Notes: generated from the sequence alone by a model not told the origin. DNA of 64,000 bases from Symbiodinium natans (GCA_905221605.1 CAJNDS010002762.1:191907-255906); one strand, 5' to 3'; positions 23,290-33,910 are shown, counted from the stretch's first letter. Program-made: numbers and translations.

Positions 23290-23590
23290 CACACTCGCAC
23301 ATGGTCACACATGCACACACAACGCATATGACCATACGTACATAATCATACATACATACAGACAGACATACATATGCACATATGCTTGTACATATACATT
23401 TGCATGTACATGTACATATTACATGCATGCATATGCAGGTATGTATGCATATCTATATCTATATCTATATCTAAATCTATAATCTATATCTATATCTCCA
23501 TAGAAGTATTCACACACACACACACACCCCATGGCGGGCTTAGGTTTAGGGTTCCCCCCCTCCCCCCCCCCCCCCCCCTCCCCCTCCCCC
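23290..23590 (+). repeat. Microsatellite cluster (CATA, TATC, CA, C)
   Basis: CACA, ACATAC, TATATC and CACACA blocks followed by an approximately 55-bp C-rich run at 23536-23593. Confidence 0.9.
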
Positions 23591-23610
23591 CCCCTTGTGG
23601 TTCATGATCT

Positions 23611-23812
23611 TTAGTTCATGGTGGGTTGAGGGCTCAGGGTTGCTCCGAGGTGCCTCTTGCCCCAAGTCAGAGCTCTCGTTGGCAAGAACCTGCATCCTCG
23701 AGCGTCTTGCAGTGAAGGGGTTTGGGGCCGACGACGTTTGTAAGTGCAGGGTTTGAAGAAGAGGGCTTTCAGGTGCTTGCAGACAAGTGCTTGCGACCTC
23801 CAGTCTGTGAAG
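23611..23812 (-). CDS. Exon directly after (CCCTAAA)n, up to 67 codons
   Basis: Sense acceptor ACCCTACTGCACAG at the end of a CCCTAAA array. The frame FTDWRSQALVCKHLKALFF then KPCTYKRRRP stays open to a stop at 23611. The first 20-30 residues are most convincing; a donor inside (for example |GTCGTC) could end the exon earlier. Confidence 0.5.
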
Positions 23813-23819
23813 CTGTGCA

Positions 23820-23848
23820 GTAGGGTTTAGGGTTTAGGGTTTAGGGCC
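23820..23848 (+). repeat. (TTTAGGG)n array
   Basis: Four units; the sense-strand 3' end of an intron. Confidence 0.9.
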
Positions 23849-24640
23849 ACGACTTCATGGAGGTGTTTGGGACAATGGCCATGCACTCCTACAAACCCGA
23901 ACGCTCAGCACGCGGGAACAAACCCACCAACGACCACCAGACCGCTTAGACGCAACAACGGGTACCCTTTTTGGTGGTTCCTATAATAATAAGGATTATG
24001 GTATTTTGGGGTATATTAGTGGACACTATCTGTGCCTCTTGACCACCGCCAGAGCTTCATCGATCTGCAGAACCTTCAACGTGAAACTTACCGTGATTTT
24101 TTTTACGTCTTTGGCGTTCCAAAGAGGTCCCAGGGGCAGGTTGACGGACTTGAGTGTTTCTGTTGCACAGGCTTCAGTTCAGGCTCGTAATTTCACATGG
24201 ACAACAGGACAACGACACGTGTTCTGTCAGCTTTCAATCCCTCAGGTCCTCCCCTGAGTTCTGTATGCAGCGCAGGACTGAAATTAGGGGCATGGGTCCA
24301 TTGAGGGTTGGGCACAAACAGTGAAAACCTCGGGACAAACTCCGACCTGTGCTGAAAGGCCTGCACGGCCAATAAACTCGGACTCACGGTTGCATCTATA
24401 TACCTGAGACTCCTGAGACTAACTCTAAATGTAAGCCGATGTCCATCTGACAACGAATGTGATGTTGAACTATGTTGAACTGCCCCCGAGGCCTGGACCT
24501 CACAAGTTCGTGCCTCACAAGTTCGTGCACAACCGAACCCCCTCAGCCCTTCAACCGCAGTGCCTCAAGCCTTAAGTTAAATGTAGACCCGCAATGTCCA
24601 CATTAAGATAACACTATCAGTCACTATCACACCAACACAC

Positions 24641-24720
24641 TGGCACCCCGTAGCCGCCTCAGCGAGGAGCAGCGCCTGGAGGCGCAAGGTCCACAGCTCA
24701 CCGCGAGGATCACCAGCGGC
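24641..24720 (-). CDS. Exon with CCCTAAATGCAG acceptor
   Basis: The acceptor TGCAG directly follows the sense-strand CCCTAAA array. The phase-0 frame is AAGDPRGELWTLRLQALLLA then EAATGC, and the donor is |GTGTGT with two bases left over. GC-rich, helical, very protein-like. Function unknown. Confidence 0.65.
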
Positions 24721-24725
24721 CTGCA

Positions 24726-24764
24726 TTTAGGGTTTAGGGTTTCGGGTTCAGGGTTTAGGGTTTC
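24726..24764 (+). repeat. (TTTAGGG)n array
   Basis: Five units with TTTCGGG and TTCAGGG variants, abutting the acceptor of the exon at 24641-24720. Confidence 0.9.
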
Positions 24765-25163
24765 CCACCCACACACACACACACATGGAAACTGACGCTG
24801 GGCAGGCAACTCCGCTAGCCCCCAGGGGCTAGCTTCTCATGATGTCGGCTGACAAGGCCTTCAGAGCTTTCGTGGCGTTCTTTGTCACCTGGCAGTCAAC
24901 TTTAAGCATGAAGCATGGATTATCATGGATTGGTGCAGCGCTTAGGGATGCACTTCTTGACTGCTTTTTCCTGCAGTTTGATTGGAAATTAAAGACCAAG
25001 GAACTGCCCTCCCGTGCTGTGGAGCAGTGGTCGAAAGACTCTGCGCAACCTGGCCAACTCCAAATCGAGTTAAACCATTGCCGGCCTCGACGATGTCCAT
25101 GGGGTCTTGCTGCGACATCTCATTGAGTATCAGGGCCTAGCGACGGAGATCTGCGGCTGAGGA

Positions 25164-25200
25164 TCCCTAAACCCTAAACCCTAAACCCGAAACCCTAAAC
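25164..25200 (+). repeat. (CCCTAAA)n array
   Basis: Five units; the sense strand begins exactly at the donor of the exon at 25201-25367. Confidence 0.9.
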
Positions 25201-25367
25201 CTGTAGAATCCCAACCCAAAGCCTCCTTCGGAGCTTGGACTTTGACTTTCAAGGGCCTTCAAAGGGACAAGAGGGTCCTGGTCGGGCGAACAAGTGCGGA
25301 CATTTTGGCAGAGAAGCCCAGTGTTCCCGGCCTGCATTTGTCGAGCACGTGCCTCTTGGCCCTTGTC
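25201..25367 (-). CDS. 55-codon exon with ACAG|GTTTAGGG donor
   Basis: Acceptor CCACTGGCAG, donor ACAG|GTTTAGGG. The phase-0 frame DKGQEARARQMQAGNTG continues through CSPDQDPLVPLKALESQSP to the donor without a stop. One of the cleanest exon calls in the first half of the window. Function unknown. Confidence 0.65.
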
Positions 25368-25637
25368 CTGCCAGTGGCCCAAGTTTTGCAGATTGAAAAT
25401 TTGAGAAACTTCAGCCGCACATCCTAAGAGGTCCGCCGCCTGAACCTTCTCGGAAGAGCTTTCGACAGCACATCACCCCTCAGCACTTGGGCTCTGCGAA
25501 CCTAATGGCTTTTTGAGCGTATCGGTCCTATGGGGCCCAGCTTGGTACTCTCAGGGCTCGCAGACTGCGGGTCCTTTGCTTTGATCGCCGTCCGCAAGCC
25601 TCGATCTGCGACCTTCAGCGCCTTCTGCACCTGACAA

Positions 25638-25700
25638 GTGACGGAATAATAATAACCATAAGTAATAATAATAGTAATAATAATAATAATACATAGTAAT
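25638..25700 (+). repeat. (TAA)n AT-rich microsatellite
   Basis: TAATAATAA-type repeats, strongly AT-rich relative to the surroundings. Confidence 0.9.
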
Positions 25701-27800
25701 AGCAACAAACTATGTGGAGCCGGTGACTGCTGAGGTTTTGACAGGATTCTCTGGAGCCTTAAACGACCATTTCGCCGGCGAAACACAGACGTTCAGACGT
25801 CGAGAAGCGACGACAGTTTGGCATTTGGTGAACACAAAAAGACCTCACATAGCTCACTGAACACTGGAATCCTCATATTACAGCCGACTGGCCCAAACCC
25901 CTCCTTCTTATGTTTCATTTTCAAGACATACGAAGGTCAGCATAGGGTGCTTGGTGTTCTTCAGGGTACCATGTTCCAGCGCGCACCAGATGCTGGCGCG
26001 CCTGATCGTTCAAGAGGAGCTCCCGGGCGGTCGTGCACCTCAGGCAGAAGGCTTGGCTTCCCACAGCAAGGCCCAAGTCAAACCTTTGGCACGTTTGGGC
26101 GCCACATAAGGAAGTCCCGAATCTACTACACAGGAGCCAACGGGTTTACCGCAAACTGCACGTATTCTCACGTCCCAGTGTGCCAATGAACCTGAAAGCT
26201 TTGTGTGCCAGAGCAGGGCAGTAGCGGTCTGAATAATTCTGAAATCTCGGTAGGTGGGTGGTTGCGGGCTGGTGAAATGAAGTCCTAGTTACAGACATCA
26301 GTGACATGAGCCAGTGATAGCCAGCGTCCCACTGATACGAAAGGTCCGGCATCATTGCGAACAGCAGGTCAGATGAACTCACATGCAATCCACAGATTTT
26401 CCAGGTCCATCAGCATCTTCTATCTGGCATAATAAGGCTTAGGGCCAGCCAAAGAACCCAACCGGCATTTTGCAGCCAAGAAGCCAGTCGGGCTCCGTGT
26501 CCAGGCTCGTCGGCGGGTATTGCGAAACCTGGCTCGCGACAAACGGTTGATGGCCAGAATCTGCACTTGGGAAGCGCCACTTTCCGTAGTATTCATTCCA
26601 AAGCGAACCTCAAAGTCTCCTTGCTACTATATACCTATGAGGAACTGTGGAAACATGAAGGTGCAGGATGGTCTCATCTGGTAGGTCGCTCCATCATGCA
26701 AGAGCTGCTGACGTATACATGATCGTTCTACTGCCACAAATCTCTATGCCAGGCCTCATGTGTAGCATGCTGCTTGAGCTGCTCGCCGTTGGCTACCACG
26801 AGGGCACCCGCTTCCGTTTCGGCCATGGCAAACACAGAAGGAGTGAGTGAGCTAAACCCGATGCTCCCAACACAAACCGTAAGAATTTCGTGGTTGAGTG
26901 AGTTGGTGCTTTGGCCATCGCCCTTGTTGGCCAGTTTGCAAATGCCAGTGTACGGCCTGAAACTGAACATGAATAGCTATGGTTAAGGGCACATTGCCGT
27001 GCACTGCGCAATGTTTGGAGCTACTGAAGACTTGGAGGGGTGAGGTGGAGTATGGTACATGTTTACCTTTGCTCCTCTCAAGCCGCAGAGGATCCACAGC
27101 TGCGGAAAAGGTGCAACATGTCCACAGCTGGATGAGTTGCTTGGGCTGTTTTCATGACTGTTAGGAGTGTGGGCCAGAGTAAGGAGCTAGTCATCAGTGC
27201 CCGAGAACCAAGGCCTTGTAACAAACAAAAACAAGGGCTGTCATTTCGTTTTCGTCACAGCTCAGACAACAGCAGTCTGTTTGAACCCGATCCCTGAAGA
27301 TGATTGCGCACGTGCTCGCACCCCTATTTCTGATCCTAGAAATTGCCTTCTAGGCTTTCAATGCGCAGGGTTTGAGGGTGTGAGCTACTGCAGGCAGCGG
27401 AACTACAGTAGCAAGTAGCGTGACAAGGGCCGGGGCTGTGCCTTGAAATGGTTCTTTAGTAGGAAGGCTTCCCCGTACTAGCACACGCTTACCGCACCAC
27501 AGGACTCGCTCGACTGCTTTATGCCAGGTGATTTCCTGTAGCCCTAATCCCTAAACTGTAATCCCCGAAACTCCAAAACCTAAATCTTGAACCGCAGTCG
27601 AGGGTATGGCTTTGCGGACTTATATCAGAAAGCTCGAAATTCAGATTCGCCTCCAGGCTGAGCCACGGAAGCTACAGAAAAGCAAAGTGCTGCTGGCATA
27701 AGGCCGTGGGGTTTAGCACGAAGCCTCCTAACCTATTCGATCTAACTGTTTAGGGTTTAGGAGGCTTTGGTGGGGAATCATGTGGCAGTGAAGGGCTTTG
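25700..27800. other. No gene recognised; diverged segmental repeat
   Basis: No convincing exon. The 26885-27080 part is similar to 29650-29850 (shared GTGGTTGAGTGAGTTG, GACTGCGCAATG, GAGTATGGTAC blocks), indicating an old duplication. Confidence 0.4.
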
Positions 27801-27808
27801 TCAAGGGC

Positions 27809-27860
27809 AACCCTAAACCCTAAACCCTAAACCCTAAAGCCAAAACCCTAAACCCTGAAC
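27809..27860 (+). repeat. (CCCTAAA)n array
   Basis: Seven degenerate units, sense strand starting |GTTCAGGGTTTAGGG at the donor of the exon at 27861-27953. Confidence 0.9.
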
Positions 27861-27953
27861 CCAAGGGCCGCCACCGAGGCCACCCGGCCATCTCTGGGCG
27901 CCCGACTTGAACGCGGCTTTCTCGACGTTCCAGCCGTGCCGCTCGAGTCAATC
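27861..27953 (-). CDS. Exon with |GTTCAGGG donor
   Basis: Acceptor TGGTGCTGCAG, donor |GTTCAGGG. Two minus frames are open (AARLERRESRVQVGRPEM and RKPRSSRAPRDGRV); a plus frame is open as well. Coding is likely from GC content and splice signals, but the frame is not settled. Confidence 0.45.
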
Positions 27954-27966
27954 CTGCAGCACCATT

Positions 27967-28122
27967 GCTTAATCCCACAATAATAATGATAGAAACAATA
28001 ATCATGATAGTAATGATGACAACAATAACAGTAATAACAACAATGTTAATAAGAAGAATAAGAATAAGAATTAAAATCATAGAAATTGAAATAACAATGA
28101 TAATCATAATAATCATAGGTAG
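27967..28122 (+). repeat. AT-rich trinucleotide-like tract
   Basis: AATAAT, AACAAT and AAGAAT units over about 150 bp, directly beside the inverted-repeat element at 28135. Confidence 0.85.
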
Positions 28123-28134
28123 CAATGGAAGTAC

Positions 28135-28487
28135 TACAAGCGGGTAGGTTAAGTCACATCTTTGCGTGTGAAGTCACATCTCCCCAGTGACACGCGGCTG
28201 CGAGCGAAGTCACATCATCCCGCGTAAAGTCGCATCACAGAGACGTACGTTGAAGCCTTTCCCCCTATGTGCACGCGCCGCACGCGCGTGTTCTCGACAC
28301 ATATGCAAAATACGCACTTGTCACCGCACGCCTGGGAGGGGAGCACATTTTTGTCAGCGTGAATAAGATTTCTGCTTGGGGGTGCAAGTGGGTTCTGACC
28401 AGTCTTGGAATTCGCGAATCCCCAGTGTGCACGCGCCCGAGATACGACTTTACACAAGAAGATACGACCTAACCTACCCGCTTGTAG
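28135..28487. mobile_element. Non-autonomous DNA transposon with subterminal repeats and target duplication
   Basis: 353 bp. The left end TACAAGCGGGTAGGTTAAGT and right end ACCTAACCTACCCGCTTGTA are inverted repeats. The flanking 8-bp direct repeat is GGAAGTAC (28127-28134 and 28488-28495), perfect. Inside, a 10-bp motif AAGTCRYATC recurs in the same terminal orientation: left at 28151, 28171, 28207 and 28227, and (as complement) right at 28441 and 28461. Such subterminal arrays are typical transposase-binding sites of hAT or CACTA-like elements. No transposase frame is present. Confidence 0.8.
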
Positions 28488-29008
28488 GGAAGTACGAGGG
28501 ATTGGTAGGTCGTGGGAGCTTTGAATTTCAGAGTAGTTCAATTTTAGTCGCAAGGTCTCCAAAGGCCCTGGAAGCCAAACTCCACACAGCGAGCGTAGAG
28601 AACAAAAGTCCTGGGCCGGCAGCCTGCTCGCGTTGGTCATGGTCATGAAGAGCTGCACCTGTGGGCTATTCGAGGCTTCAGAGGCATAGGGGTCCCCAAA
28701 CCTACAATCTTCGGACTCTTACCGCTATACCCTGAACCATTCTTAAGGGTTCCATTGCACAAAGGTGCCTGTAGTACTGTATGCTCTAACTTGGGACACC
28801 AGAATGTGTGGAGCTCGGGGTGCTCGGGGTCTTGGGCCTTCAGGGCTTAGGGTTTCGGTGTGTCGCTGGAGCGACAGGGGACTCTCAAAAGATCCGGCTT
28901 CCCAGCTGCTCAGAAAAGGGACGGCCGAACCATTCTCAGTACCCACAACTCTCAAGGCTGGCACCCTAAGCAAGTCATCCACAAAAAAACAACCCAGTGC
29001 AAGTAGAC

Positions 29009-29090
29009 CTTTGCATGATAAAGATGATCATGGTCTCGTGTTCGTTGACCTCTGCTTTGCCTTTCATCACAGCTGCCATGACATCAGGTG
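29009..29090 (-). CDS. Exon present in a duplicated segment
   Basis: Acceptor TGGCATCACAG, donor |GTCTAC. The frame PDVMAAVMKGKAEVNEHET then MIIFIM is clearly protein-like. The same segment occurs again at 29366-29580 with a one-base deletion that breaks this frame, so this is the intact copy. Confidence 0.55.
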
Positions 29091-29260
29091 CTGTGATGCC
29101 AACACAGAGGGCTCACAAGTTCTCTCTGCGGTGCATTTTGGAGAAACCCGCATGCGGTCCAAGAACACGGGCTCGAAGACGGAGCACCAGCCAGAACGCA
29201 CACATGCGTACCCTACTTAAGTCATCCAGACACATCAGGGTTCAGCAGTAAGTGCCGTAT
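29042..29260. repeat. Tandem segmental duplication, copy 1
   Basis: About 220 bp nearly identical to 29366-29580; spacing about 324 bp. Confidence 0.9.
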
Positions 29261-29365
29261 TGGCAAGCTGCTTTGCATCTGCTTCCGCTGCAGAAGACAG
29301 CGGCGAGACAGACCAATAGTGAGCGTGGCATTTAGGGGCATGTGCTAGTCGAAGGACTTGGGGCG

Positions 29366-29580
29366 TTGACCTCTGCTTTCCCTTCATCACAGCTGCCATG
29401 ACGTCAGGTGCTGTGATGCCAACACAGAGGGCTCACAAGTTCTCTCTGCGGTGCATTTTGGAGAAACCCGCATGCGGTCCAAGAACACGGGCTCGAAGAC
29501 GGAGCACCAGCGAGAACGCACACATGCGCACCGAACTTACTTCATCCAGGCACATCATGACTCAGCAGTGAGTGCTGTAT
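29366..29580 (-). pseudogene. Duplicated, frame-shifted copy of the 29-kb exon
   Basis: Copy 2 of the segmental duplication. Relative to copy 1 it lacks one base (CTTTCCCTTC against CTTTGCCTTTC), so the exon frame shifts after PDVMAAVMK. A third, truncated piece lies at about 29590-29650. Confidence 0.6.
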
Positions 29581-29857
29581 TGGCAGCCTGAGCACTAGCG
29601 AGAGTGCACATATGCGCACACTACTACTTAATCCAGACACGACATGACTCGTGGTTGAGTGAGTTGCTGCTTTGGCCGTCGCCATGCAATGGTGTGCGAG
29701 TCTACAGCCCGAGATGATTGAACGAATGAAAGCATATGAAAACATGGCAAAGCTAAATGTTTGGAGGCGCATGTGGACTGCGCAATGGAATGTTTGGAGC
29801 TCTGAAGACTCAGAGGGCAGGAGTATGGTACAACGTTTACCTTTGCCCTGCGAGCTC

Positions 29858-30214
29858 CAAAACCCCAAAACCCCAAAACCCCAAAACCCCAAAACCCCAA
29901 AACCCCAAAACCCCAAAACCCCAAAACCCCAAAACCCCAAAACCCCAAAAAAACCCCAAAACCCCAAAACCCCAAAACCCCAAGCCCCAAAGCCCCAAAG
30001 CCCCAAGCCCCAAAGCCCAAAAGCCCCAAAGCCCCAAAGCCCCAAAGCCCCCAAGCCCCAAAACCCCAAAACCCCAAACCCCCCAAAACCCCAAAACCCC
30101 AAAACCCCAAAACCCCAAAACCCCAAAACCCCAAAACCCCAAAACCCCAAACCCCAAAACCCCAAAACCCCAAAACCCCAAAACCCCAAAATCCAAAACC
30201 CCAAAACCCTAAAA
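29858..30214 (+). repeat. (CCCCAAAA)n tract
   Basis: About 355 bp of CCCCAAAA units with CCCCAAAG variants in the middle. CCCCAAAA is the telomere unit of spirotrich ciliates, not of the CCCTAAA type used around it. All frames are open (PKTPKPQN or GFWGFGVL) and are artefacts. Confidence 0.95.
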
Positions 30215-30565
30215 CGTTGTAATGCCTACCTGGTTTGGGCTGAGGCTTTGCAGTGGCGAGGATGCGGTGCCCAAGGTCTGCAACGGGGCATGAAGACAAC
30301 TGCTGGAAGATGAAGCTCCCCAGCGTATTAGAAATAGTTTTAATGACGTTGAAAGTTGTGTTAATTTATAGAAAAAGGAAGTAGATTCTGAGGACTTTGC
30401 AACATGTTGCAGCGCAGATCTGTAGCCAATCAGCACGAGTGCCCCGCTAAACCCCCCCCCCCCCCCAAAAATGAATCTAGCCTTCATGTGCAGCATCGAG
30501 ACCTCACTCCCAGATCCAGACTAACCTTATCCCGCCCAAAATCCTAAAGCCCCACATTCTCATGC

Positions 30566-30613
30566 TCCAGCCCCTAAACCCTAAACCTAAACCCTAAATC
30601 CTAAACCCTAAAC
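30566..30613 (+). repeat. (CCCTAAA)n array
   Basis: Six units, sense strand beginning at the donor of the exon at 30614-30691. Confidence 0.9.
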
Positions 30614-30691
30614 CCGTGGCTGCTTGGCCTCGGGGAGATCAAGAACTGCCTGCCAGCTCCGACCTTCAAGAGCAAAACGTGCCCCCAGAGA
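30614..30691 (-). CDS. 26-codon exon between a family C element and a telomere-like donor
   Basis: Phase 0 at both ends: SLGARFALEGRSWQAVLDLP then EAKQPR, donor |GTTTAGGG, acceptor GGCTTTGGAG. The acceptor lies directly downstream (sense) of the family C inverted-repeat element. 'GRSWQAVLDL' resembles PPR helix-B/linker sequence, but one copy is not enough to assign it. Confidence 0.55.
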
Positions 30692-30699
30692 CTCCAAAG

Positions 30700-30769
30700 C
30701 CCCTTAATTAGGGAATATACCTTAAAGTATGATAGGAACCCTAATTTGATTCAGGTATATTCCTTGGGG
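30700..30769. mobile_element. Inverted-repeat element, family C copy 2
   Basis: About 70 bp, CCCCTTAATTAGGGAATATA at the left and TATATTCCTTGGGG at the right; related to 21825-21920. Its left end is about 8 bp from an exon acceptor. Confidence 0.55.
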
Positions 30770-32393
30770 TCTAAGCGATTCAGAAGCATCTGTCGCGAGT
30801 GTCGTGTCTCGACAGTGACATTTCTAGAGCCATTGCGGCTCTTTTCAACGATTTGTGTGTTCTGGAATCAGTTTACGGTCCTAGAAGTGAGTTGTGTGTG
30901 TTCTAGTCGTGTTGGGAATCCTTTGTGACTTCTCAAGTCGTGCATTCCAACACGCTTCAACCAGAGATGACTTCTGAATTTACTTGCGGCCATACCCTGG
31001 CTGACAATGTCCTTTCATGTCAACCAAGCTAAACCAATTCTAAGCCTCCAGTTTAGAGCTTAATTAGAGTTCGGGTCGCACCTTAAAGGAGCCTGCTGCA
31101 GACAGACGACCGAGTGCCCTGCACGCAGCTTTGCTCGAGGCGCTTCATCAACGGCCTCATCCCATCTGTCTGAATCTGTCTTATCTGCCGAACTTGTGAA
31201 ACAGCGCAACTGCATCCGCACACACTACCTTAAGCTCTGCAAACGTTGAGGGCTTCGATGGCCCCAAGCGACAGGGAAATACCAGGGCTCTTGTCGGTTT
31301 GAGGTCCTTAACCGCAGTGTGTTGGGCCGTTGGGCCTTTCGGGCTCTTTGGGCACTATTGGGTTCAAGGCTTTAAGAAAAGAGATTTTAAGATTGTAGAG
31401 CGCTGTTAACATTTGCTATTGAGTGGAGGCGCACACATCGCACTCCTTACGCAACATTTCCGACATGAGGCCTCGCTGCTGCTGCTTCGCCTGCCTCGCC
31501 GACACGATTGCGATCCAGTCAACAACTTGAACCTATACTCCCCTTAGAACCTTAATAAACACAATATTTTAATATCCTGTTGGGTTTGAAAGAAACAAAA
31601 AATACTTCCCAAGGGGGTATGGGAACCTTCACCATATGGAGCTTAACTCGGAAACTGCAGCCATGGGTTGCCAGGGTGGATCTGCTTTTGTGTTAGGTGA
31701 ACGTGTCAGGATATTGCCAGCACCGTCAGTGAAGCTAAGCAAGGGTCCAGCTACTTCTTACTAAAGCTCGAGATCATTCTGCCAGCACGACAACATGCAA
31801 TGTACAAAACCTTGTACTAACCTCGACTGAAAGCGGGGAGCAGGGTTCAACACTGCAGGGTTGTCGGCTCTTGTGCAATGATATCAGTCGAGCACGCTTC
31901 TGCAAAGCGCAAACAAAGTGGCACTCACATCAACTTATAAGACCGCTACAAGCTCATAAAACCATAGCTCGGCCGGTACCAGTTACCAGCAAAGAAGTTC
32001 GGGGTTTCCAGCATGCGGTGAAACTGAGTCCGGTGAACGCAAGCTGACCTTTATGTAAAGCAACCAAGAAAACCGGCCACCATGTAAGTGAGCGAAGCTG
32101 TGCAATCGCAGGTGCCTCTCGGCTGTATACAGCCCGGCGCGATCGAACTAATATGCACGGCAGATAGGTGATGAATCGTGCGACCCTACCTGGAGCCGAC
32201 GACAGCACTATCGGTCACTATCGGAGCCGTGCTCGAGACACTCATGCTGGACCGCGCTGTCACGCCAACATCATTGCTCCCGGAATGGGATACCGTAAAG
32301 CGAACTGCTAAGCAGAATCACCTGAAAAAAGGTGTGAATTTCAAACAACACCTTCGCGAATAGCTTCGAAGCATCGAATGAAGCACCCTGAGC
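30770..32393. other. No gene recognised
   Basis: Mixed sequence containing the family A element at 31534-31621; no exon called. Confidence 0.4.
31534..31621. repeat. Inverted-repeat element, family A copy 2
   Basis: About 88 bp, TATACTCCCCTTAGAACC at the left and CCCAAGGGGGTAT at the right, matching 1018-1110 along its length with indels. Confidence 0.65.
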
Positions 32394-32420
32394 CCTAACC
32401 CTAAACCCTAAACCCTAAAC
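32394..32420 (+). repeat. (CCCTAAA)n array
   Basis: Four units; the sense-strand intron 5' end after the exon at 32421-32511. Confidence 0.9.
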
Positions 32421-32511
32421 CCCAAAATAATCCTCCGCGCCTCCAAAGCGGCCTCGACGGCTGGGCCAAGGACGTCGGCCCCAGCGAGCAGCCGCCGCCT
32501 CACCCCGCAAG
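32421..32511 (-). CDS. Exon enclosed by telomere-like arrays
   Basis: Acceptor AACCCCAAAG, donor |GTTTAGGG. The frame CGVRRRLLAGADVLGPAVEA then ALEARRIIL is strongly helical and GC-rich. The island is bracketed by CCCTAAA on the left and TTTAGGG on the right, the same layout as 10857-10955 and 17561-17615. Confidence 0.6.
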
Positions 32512-32527
32512 CTTTGGGGTTTGTTTG

Positions 32528-32606
32528 TTAGTGTTTAGGGTTTAGGGTTTATAGGGTTTAGGGTCTAGGGTCTAGGGTATAGGGTTTAGGGTTTAGGGTT
32601 TAGGGC
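32528..32606 (+). repeat. (TTTAGGG)n array
   Basis: About ten units with TCTAGGG, TATAGGG and TTATAGGG variants. Confidence 0.9.
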
Positions 32607-33861
32607 GCTCAGAACCGTCCGAGTAACATGCAAAGAGAACCGGCCAACGCAAGCGGGACAGAGCAAAGGCACGGAAGAAGTAGCAAAGTGAAGGCAAGGT
32701 GGTCACTGCTCAAGCCTAAGACTTTCAGAGCCTCTGCATCCGCCGCATCAGCGCAAACAGCATGTCCCAGCGCTCGCCACCGGGTGACCGACCTACAATT
32801 GCTAGAGGTCCAACCTATCGTGCGAGCGCTCCTGCATGCGTTTTCTACACGAACCCCTCTCCTCATCCAGAGACTCTGGTGTTGTTTGCACGTGCGAAAC
32901 CGCAAAAGCTTGCACTCCCGCACCGACTCTAAGGACTTTAGGGGCCGACCAGCCCTCACGGACTTCAAAGGCTACTTTTAAAGTTGAATGGGTGCCGAAA
33001 CCATGCAAACCAAAAAAGAGCCTCGTCATCTTCAAAACTTTCAGGGGACTTTAAACAGCCTCATTAATGGAAATCATTTCACTGGGGAAATCACTGGATG
33101 AGAGCGAGGCCAAACAGCCCATAAGGGTCCTATGCACTTGGGACAATTCAAACGGTCGCTCACATCATGGCTTACCCGAATTGGGATACATAACTAAACC
33201 TCCTCTTACGGGTCAGAGATTCTACCGTGCGGGCCTGGGCTCGAAACTAAAGTTGAAGACTTCCCAAGGTGTTTTTTGAGTGGGGTCTTCAATGATGAAG
33301 ACAACGGGTGCCGAATCTACCTGACTCGGGTCGATTCACGCTGAACTGGTCGAATTTACAGAGACACGCAGATATCTTGGCGCTTAGACCTTCCTGGGGG
33401 TACGTGGGGGACCATATGCATACATATACATATACATACATGCGGAGAAGGGGTACCAGGAGCTCCAGATTAGCGCTCGTGGGTGCGCGAAAGCACGTCC
33501 ACCGGAGCTTGCGGGCTCAAGGAGGCTTCCGCAAGCTACTCGTAAGCGCTCAATGTCAGCAGCCCCAAGCCCCAACAGAATCTCGCTAGTGCTTGGGATC
33601 TAGACTGGGTTTGGGAAGCTATTTTTTGCTCACAAGTGGTGTATGGAACTGAATTTGTCCAGCATGTGTCTTGATCTTGCCTACTGAGGGGATTTAGGCC
33701 TAGACTGCCAGTGTCCACACGTTTGAGGGCGCACAGCCCACTGAGGCAATCCAAACCTCTAGATCCCTCTAAACTGCATTGATCCTCCCACCCCAAAGTC
33801 CAGTGCAACAAGGCGGACATCCCAGACACATGGCCAGGCACCAACAATTGGCACTGGGGAC

Positions 33862-33910
33862 CGGACAGGCTGTCACAAGGGCATTGTAGGTCACCTGGTC
33901 CGCCAGGCAA
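33862..33910 (-). CDS. PPR micro-exon
   Basis: Acceptor AAGTTTCTAG, donor |GTCCCC. Reads CLADQVTYNALVTACP, the helix-A pattern of a PPR motif (xxVTYNALVxAC). 49 nt. Confidence 0.6.

Noticed and set aside
24641..24720. Plus-strand exon reading (RLSEEQRLEAQGPQL)
   Set aside because: Attractive at first, but the minus reading has a TGCAG acceptor, a GT donor and an equally good frame, and agrees with its neighbours.
29542..30313. 213-223 codon frames (GFWGFGVL or PKTPKPQN repeats)
   Set aside because: Products of the (CCCCAAAA)n tract; both strands are open and end soon after the tract.
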